From positions 1,798,001 to 1,862,000 of the forward strand of contig JAKSGN010000007.1 of the NCBI GenBank assembly GCA_024180945.1: a DNA stretch of 64,000 nt. Reading direction: 5' to 3'. Under the pieces are notes generated by a model that saw only the letters and a program-made list of their open reading frames with translations, was not told the origin of the DNA and ran no database searches. Shown one piece after another: positions 58,943 through 64,000 of the stretch. Source of the stretch: Macrophomina tecta. Its lineage: Eukaryota > Ascomycota > Dothideomycetes > Botryosphaeriales > Botryosphaeriaceae. Within the stretch, counting starts at the first letter, position 1; each line of letters opens with the position of its first letter. Both the position numbers and the translations under genes were made by a program.

Positions 58943-59536
58943 TGTTACGAACCCCAGAGGACAAGGGCTTTATGACCCCACGGGTAGGAAGCCCGCACGG
59001 GAAAAGGCACCGCAGGGACCAAGAACCCTCACGGGCAGCAGAGCCGCACGGCCGGAACGCCCGCACGGGAAACCCAGCCTCAAGGGAAGGCGGCACGTAC
59101 GGCCCCGAGCCAGGCAGCAACAGAGGCCCGCACGGGAACGACGCCCGCGCAGCACAGCGACTACCCGGAAGAATAGCAGGACCGAGTTCCCGCAGGGGAA
59201 AGACACCCACAGGGAAAGGGCACAGATCCAGGAAACCGACTTCGGACACAAGGGACGAACAAGAGAATGTCGAACATGTCGTCCGCTCATCAGGGCAGAA
59301 GTCGGGTTCCGGAAAACAGGCCTTAGCGCCCAAGTCACGTGGGACCCACCGGGCCCACTGGATAACGAAGGATCACGACTATCCTCCACGACGCTTGGAT
59401 AACCAAGGATGCCAACTATCCACCACTATCCACAGATTGCTACACATTTCCTACAGTATATAGACACACTCCTTAGATAGTACTTTGACCTTCGTGGTCA
59501 ACTCAAGATTCCAATACAGACTTATTGGAGGTAACA
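58943..59536 (+). mobile_element. Solo LTR, probably Ty3/gypsy, nested in the copia element
   Basis: A 594-bp GC-rich block starts TGTTACGAACCCC and ends GGAGGTAACA, giving the terminal inverted repeat TGTTAC/GTAACA. AGCCT occurs at 58937-58941 and 59537-59541, a likely target duplication, although one extra C separates it from the left end. A TATATA box near 59457 and a downstream T/C-rich part fit an LTR promoter-R-U5 layout. The block is rich in CA dinucleotides, unlike the mutated copia around it, so it arrived later or escaped RIP. The frame 58972-59463 across it is basic, low-complexity and not a known protein. Confidence 0.7.
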
Positions 59537-59648
59537 AGCCTGACGCGCACCGCGCACCAACCTATCACGTGACCGCTACCCATCGTTCCAATCCTTTACC
59601 CTTCTCTTGCCCTTCAAGGTAAACCCTACCGCTACCTGACCCTACTAG

Positions 59649-60930
59649 GTGACTCCTAAGCCTAGTGGAAGAGGCCGCCGTTACAGCTACACTAAAATAA
59701 GGGACGTAGGGCTAGATAACTACGTTATCTTAGAAAACACTATAGTTAAAATCGAGTTATTTAGTAAGGCACTAGTATATACTACTAACTATAAGGGTCC
59801 ACGTATAATTACGCTTATAGACGTTACCTATATACTCTTATTTATAGCTAACCTCGTCTCCATTACCAAGGCAAGAGAGAAGGAAATCGAATTAGATATA
59901 AAACGCATATACCTCTACTTAGAGGACTTTACTATAACTTATCTAACCTTTACTTAAAACTACTTCTTTATAGAATATAAGAAAGCAGATAATCTACTAG
60001 CTATAGTATTAAACGTTACTAATTAATTATTACTAGCTTTACAATAGTATAATATCTTTACATATATAGGCTAAAGAGCTATTAAGGCCTTATCTTAAGT
60101 AGTATAAGGAGTAGTTATTATAGATTAAGACTTAACTAATTACTATAATATATACGCACGTACTAAGGCGCATTAACAAATCTTACGCGAAATAAATCTA
60201 GAGAAGTTATTAACCGAAGCCTTCTTTCGAGTTTTATTTAACTTAATATAGATAACACGAGCTAATAATAGCTACTAATAGATTATATATCTTAAATGCG
60301 CTTCTTCTAAGTTTACCTTTGCAGTTACTTACGTAATTAAAGATAAGTATACCTAGCACCTTCTTAATATTATTTAAATAATTAAGACGAGATTTGGCAA
60401 ATCAGTCGCTTTTCTTAGATTAAATAGAGAAGTATCGCTTATACGAGCCTTTAAGTAGTAGCTTAAATAATAGAAAGTTACCTATAAGGTATCGGCTCCT
60501 TATACTCCTTAATAGAACGGTATATTAGAGCGATCTAGCCACTCGATTATTATTAAGGTAAGATTCTTACGAGTTAGTACTAACCTACCTAATTACCTAT
60601 AGCCTAAAACTATTAAGACGGTAGTCTATATCCATAATAGAACTCTAATAAAGCGCTATAACTAGAGAATGCTATTTAAGCTTATCTATAGTAAGAAGCC
60701 AAAAGTAACTCACCTATAAGTCTATAGGTATAAAGCCTACTTACTACTTAAGAACATTCTACGCAGTAATAAGCTAGATAAGCGTGTCCTTATTAAATAC
60801 TTAGTTAGATATAACTCTACTAATATCTATAGAATCTAGCATCCTCCGAAGAACCGAGTAGTACGCTCTAAAGACGTTACCTTTAACGAATTAAGTAAGT
60901 TCTCTCTAGAGAATCTAGAAAAAATACTCT
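59649..60930 (+). pseudogene. Copia GAG-pre-integrase and integrase remnant
   Basis: The open stretch 59649-59957 reads YTTNYKGPRIITLIDVTY, then LLFIANLVSITK, matching the GAG-pre-integrase pattern (VLYVP---NLVSV). From about 60000 stops accumulate. At 60495-60540 the frame reads APYTP-stop-stop-NG-LERS, the integrase APYTPQQNG-AER block with both Gln codons (CAACAG) turned into TAATAG. No upstream gag ORF with a CCHC knuckle was found. Confidence 0.8.
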
Positions 60931-61689
60931 CTCTATAGTAGTAGAAGTAGAATTAAGAGTAAAAGATAATAATTCCTCATATTACGCTCTATAAGGAGAA
61001 TATTATTTCTTTAGATAAAGACTCTAAGACCTCCTTTTACCTTAGTAATAAACTATTACTAACTTAACCTCTAGAGACTCTAGGCAGCTAGCCAGGCGCC
61101 TAATTATAGAAAGTATAACTAGATTACCTACTAAGTTCTTTAGAATTAACTAGTAAAGGCCTCGCAAGCGAAAAGTATATAGAAAGCAGCCTATAAATAG
61201 GCCTAACTTAAGATAACTAATTACTAGAGCCTTTAGATTACTAATTACCCGATCGATCTACTCTAGTTAAATAAGCCTCTTATAGCTTAGCCTCTTAAGG
61301 CTTAGGGAGTAAAGATTAATAGAATTAGTAATTACGAGGACTTAGGCCTCTTTTACTAGTCTAATACGAGAATCCACCTAATTTAGGCGCTGCTAGAGAA
61401 AACCGTACCCTAAAAAAACGTAATATTATAGCGGATATTAATCCAAACCTAATTATCCATAGATTAAGGACTCGTAAACCACGTAGAGACGCGTATATTA
61501 CGTTAATTCACAATAATATATTTAGCTATTAAATACTATTTATATCTTTTCTCGTATCTCTTTAGGAATCTACTCTAGCATAGGCTTAAGCACTACCTAT
61601 AGGTCTATTACGCATTTATAGAGATTAACTACTACCTAAACCTCGCTTCTACAAAGACATCTTCAACTACCTAATAAAAACCCATCTAT

Positions 61690-62500
61690 TAGAGGTAATT
61701 TAAACAGAACTCTAGGAACTACAAAATAAGAAAGTATAAAAGATAGTAGCACTTAATAAAGCTAAAAGCCTTAATAAAAAAGTAATTCCTCTTACCTAGG
61801 TATTTAAGTATAAGTTTAATAAACACGGTTAGCTTATTAAGATTAAGGCACGTATCTATATAAGAGGAGACCTCTAAGCTACTTAGCAAGACACTTATAT
61901 AGCTACCCTTACCTTCCGGATCTTCCGAGCCTTAATTACCATCATCTACGCCTTTGACTTAGAAATGCGCTAGTACGACGTTGTAAACGCATTTCCTTAC
62001 GTACTACTTAAGGGAAGAACATACTATCAACCTCTAAAAGAAATAAAGCTTAAATAAGATTAAATTCTTTAACTATTACGAGCGCTTTATAGCCTTAAGG
62101 AGTCTCTAGCTCTCTAGTAAAGACATTTCTACAAATCTTTAGAAGAGCTCGGCCTAACTTAAGTACTAAATACACCTTATTTATTTATAAATAATCACCT
62201 ATTCGTCTTCTTCTTTATAGATAACGTTATTATAGTATACCATAAGCGAGATAAGCCTTTTATAGATACTTTCTAAGAAGATCTATTTAAACGCTATAAG
62301 ATAAGAGTACTAGGAGAAGCATAATAGTTCTTAGCCTTACGTATTATAAGAAATAGAGAGTAGAAGCTCTTATAGCTTTCTTAGAAATTATATATCTCTA
62401 GCCTTATCGCTCGCTACGGTATTAGTAAAAATTACTTTCTACCAACGCCTCTTCCAACAGATGAAGTACTCTAAGCGAATTAAGGCACGCATATAAGCGC
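61690..62500 (+). pseudogene. Copia reverse transcriptase remnant
   Basis: Recognisable RVT_2 pieces are IPLTWVFKYKFNKHG, IKARIYIRGDL, then FRALITIIYAFDLEMR-stop-YDVVNAF. The catalytic YVDD box is altered to FIDN at 62214-62225, the Asp-to-Asn change being a G-to-A transition. Many in-frame stops are present; it is not functional. Confidence 0.85.
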
Positions 62501-62839
62501 ATAAGATATTTACCTTTATTAAAGTAGGATTAGCTTAGCGCAGTTTATAGCTACTAGTATAAGGGTAGATATTATATACGCCTATTTAGCACTCTTATTC
62601 TACCTTACTAATCCGTCTCCTCGCCACCTAGAGCTATTATAGCGGCTTCTTAGCTACCTAGTAGGAACGAAGAAACTCGCCTTATACTTCTAAGGTAATT
62701 ATGATGAGAACTATATCTTTACTATTAGTAGTAATACGGTATTTACTAACGATCTGGACACACGCCGCAGCTACTAAGGCTCGATTATTACAATATTCGA
62801 AGTAGCTGTTGATTAGAAGGCTATTAAGCAGCCTACTAT

Positions 62840-63200
62840 TATAACCTTAACTACTAAAGCTAAGCTTCTCGCCTTATTAGAAGCTACTAAGTAGTACTTC
62901 TAGTAAAAGCGCCTCTTTAGAGAAGTATAGTTCGATCTAGGCCATTAAATCAACGTTTAGTACGATAATAAGCAGACGCTTCGCCTTATATAAGAGAACG
63001 TTAGCAAACTCAACACCAAGCTACGTTATATAGATATTTACCACCATTGGCTGCGCTAGGAAGCCTAAGTAGGCAACGTACACCTCTAGTAGACGCCTAC
63101 AGTAGTAATATTAGTAGACGGTTTAACTAAAGCCTTACCTCGCCAAAAGCACGCTCAATTCGTTACGGCTATTAGACTTATACTACTCTATAACTAACCT
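62840..63200 (+). pseudogene. Copia RNase H remnant
   Basis: The frame reads TKAKLLALLEATK, stop, YF, stop, stop, KRLFRE, where active copia elements have TEAEL-AL-EA-KE---WWRRLF. The two Trp codons became TAG and TAA. Downstream, the remnant ends KLRYIDIYHHWLR and VDGLTKALPRQKH, typical of the copia RNase H C-terminus. Confidence 0.85.
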
Positions 63201-63374
63201 TCTTCCACTTGTTTCCTTATATAAGATAAGGCGCAACCCTCACTACTTTACTTATATCAGCTAGGGAACTTATACCTTTAAAGTTATTCCTTTTTACACA
63301 CACGAGTTCAATACTCACTCCTATCTGCGTTTAGCTACCTTTCTTATCACCTACTCCCCAAGCAGGCAGTACGT

Positions 63375-63384
63375 GAAGGGGGTG
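63375..63384 (+). other. Polypurine tract
   Basis: GAAGGGGGTG lies directly before the 3' LTR, the usual primer site for plus-strand DNA synthesis. Confidence 0.7.
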
Positions 63385-63555
63385 TATTGGATTAATCACG
63401 TGTTTCAAGGTCTCCTTATTATCACACCACATCGCTTAGCTACAATTACTCGTATAAGAGGCGGTCGGGTCACCAACCCTCTCCCTCTTCATGCCAATCA
63501 ATGCTAATCCACTTTCTTCATCACTAAATAAGCTGTCACCTCACTTGTTCCAACA
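63385..63555 (+). repeat. 3' LTR of copia element
   Basis: 171 bp from TATTGGATTAATC to GTTCCAACA, the same length as the 5' LTR. Its right end keeps the unmutated CCAACA terminus. Confidence 0.93.
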
Positions 63556-63809
63556 GTTTTCTCCACCTTTGTGGCAATTGTTTGACTCGCACAAAGGTCG
63601 TAGGTCGTCCTTTATCTTCAGACCCACTAGATTAATTTAGAATGACTCTGAATTCTTTACCAGTCTAGACTTAGTGTAAAAGTTCGCCGGTAAAATCACA
63701 TTCTTTCCACGATACCCTTTGAAGATCGTTTGAGCTTCCACTGTCCGGGAAAAGTATATCGTCCTCATTGGTAGCTGTTGCTCCAGGTCAGTTAGTAATT
63801 CTACCAGAC

Positions 63810-64000
63810 ATGGCTCGGTTCTCGGATTGCGGTCTATCTGGTCCTAGGCAACTATCGGACGTTCCTGCTGGGGCCTCACCCTGTGAAGCGGAACATGGGA
63901 TGTGGAAGAGGAATGAAGCCGACTTTCGTCCGTTTCTTGTCAATCACAACGACGATGGTGTTGCGAAGAAGAGCTCGCTGAGACACACGCAAGGTGAAAG
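63810..64000 (+). CDS. Possible partial ORF at right edge, hypothetical
   Basis: ATG at 63810 opens 63 codons without a stop to the window edge. The product starts MARFSDCGLSGPRQLSDV and later has DFRPFLVNHNDDGV. Base composition returns to normal here after the AT-rich element. I recognise no family, no signal peptide and no clear intron. It may be the start of a gene beyond the window or chance. The stretch 63556-63809 holds only the GTTTT target duplication and otherwise nothing I can name. Confidence 0.25.
   Translation, partial: MARFSDCGLSGPRQLSDVPAGASPCEAEHGMWKRNEADFRPFLVNHNDDGVAKKSSLRHTQGE

Larger units (their letters stand above)
58530..63555 (+). mobile_element. Ty1/copia LTR retrotransposon, inactivated by RIP-type mutation
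   Basis: The element is 5026 bases including a nested solo LTR. Both 171-bp LTRs are present and the insertion is flanked by a perfect 5-bp target duplication GTTTT (58525-58529 and 63556-63560). LTR ends form the short inverted repeat TGTTGGA/TCCAACA where unmutated. Internal remnants occur in copia order: GAG-pre-integrase, integrase, reverse transcriptase, RNase H. The internal sequence is very AT-rich and full of TAA/TAG, with no long open frame after 59957. All seven LTR-to-LTR differences are CpA-to-TpA on one strand or the other, the hallmark of repeat-induced point mutation. It inserted downstream of the Tea1-like gene. Confidence 0.93.

Noticed and set aside
58972..59463. 163-codon basic ORF
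   Set aside because: It is contained in the solo LTR; LTRs do not usually encode proteins and the composition is low complexity.
1..64000. Search by eye for CRISPR arrays, bacterial operons, 5S rRNA and spliceosomal RNAs
   Set aside because: No regularly spaced repeats and no recognisable 5S or U-RNA core sequences; the genome is eukaryotic.

Overview
This window is nuclear DNA of a filamentous ascomycete (Pezizomycotina). The genes are compact and split by short introns of about 46-130 nt with GTAAGT-like donors, CTAAC/CTGAC branch sites and CAG/TAG acceptors. Products include a Raptor/Kog1 protein, an ergosterol C-24(28) reductase, a Tea1-type Kelch cell-end protein, Git3/cAMP-receptor-like GPCRs and a CpA-to-TpA mutated (RIP-like) retrotransposon. 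I cannot assign the class from sequence alone. All gene models below were built by eye: splice sites were chosen by consensus, reading phase and family similarity remembered rather than searched.

Layout. 0-4.5 kb: an Arb2-domain protein running off the left edge, mitochondrial ribosomal protein uS14m (MRP2) and, divergent from it, a protein resembling the UFM1 E3 ligase UFL1. 6.1 kb: an intron-containing tRNA-Pro(UGG) with a duplicated flank. 7.7-14.7 kb: two paralogous seven-helix receptors on the minus strand, 3.8 kb apart, sharing one intron position. 14.7-22.3 kb: 7.7 kb with no recognisable gene. 22.3-25.7 kb: an EPT1/CPT1 phospholipid synthase and a NipSnap mitochondrial protein. 27.0-33.2 kb: a Ubp3/USP10-type deubiquitinase head to head with an RNF10/Mag2-type RING E3. 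33.7-45.3 kb: ERG4, a Vps62-family secreted or vacuolar protein, an F-box protein and cytosolic aspartyl-tRNA synthetase. 46.3-57.0 kb: KOG1/Raptor divergent from a Tea1/TeaA-like Kelch coiled-coil protein. 58.5-63.6 kb: a complete-ended, dead Ty1/copia element holding a younger GC-rich solo LTR.

How the genes relate. Most are unlinked housekeeping functions. The striking exception is the Ubp3-RNF10 divergent pair: in yeast and mammals these families respectively remove and add ubiquitin on 40S ribosomal proteins, and here they share a roughly 1 kb promoter containing a perfect X-box-like palindrome. The nearby UFL1-like gene belongs to another ubiquitin-like system whose best known target is also ribosomal, and most ascomycetes are thought to have lost that pathway. 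KOG1 (TORC1 nutrient signalling) and the Tea1-like gene (polar growth) also share one intergenic region.
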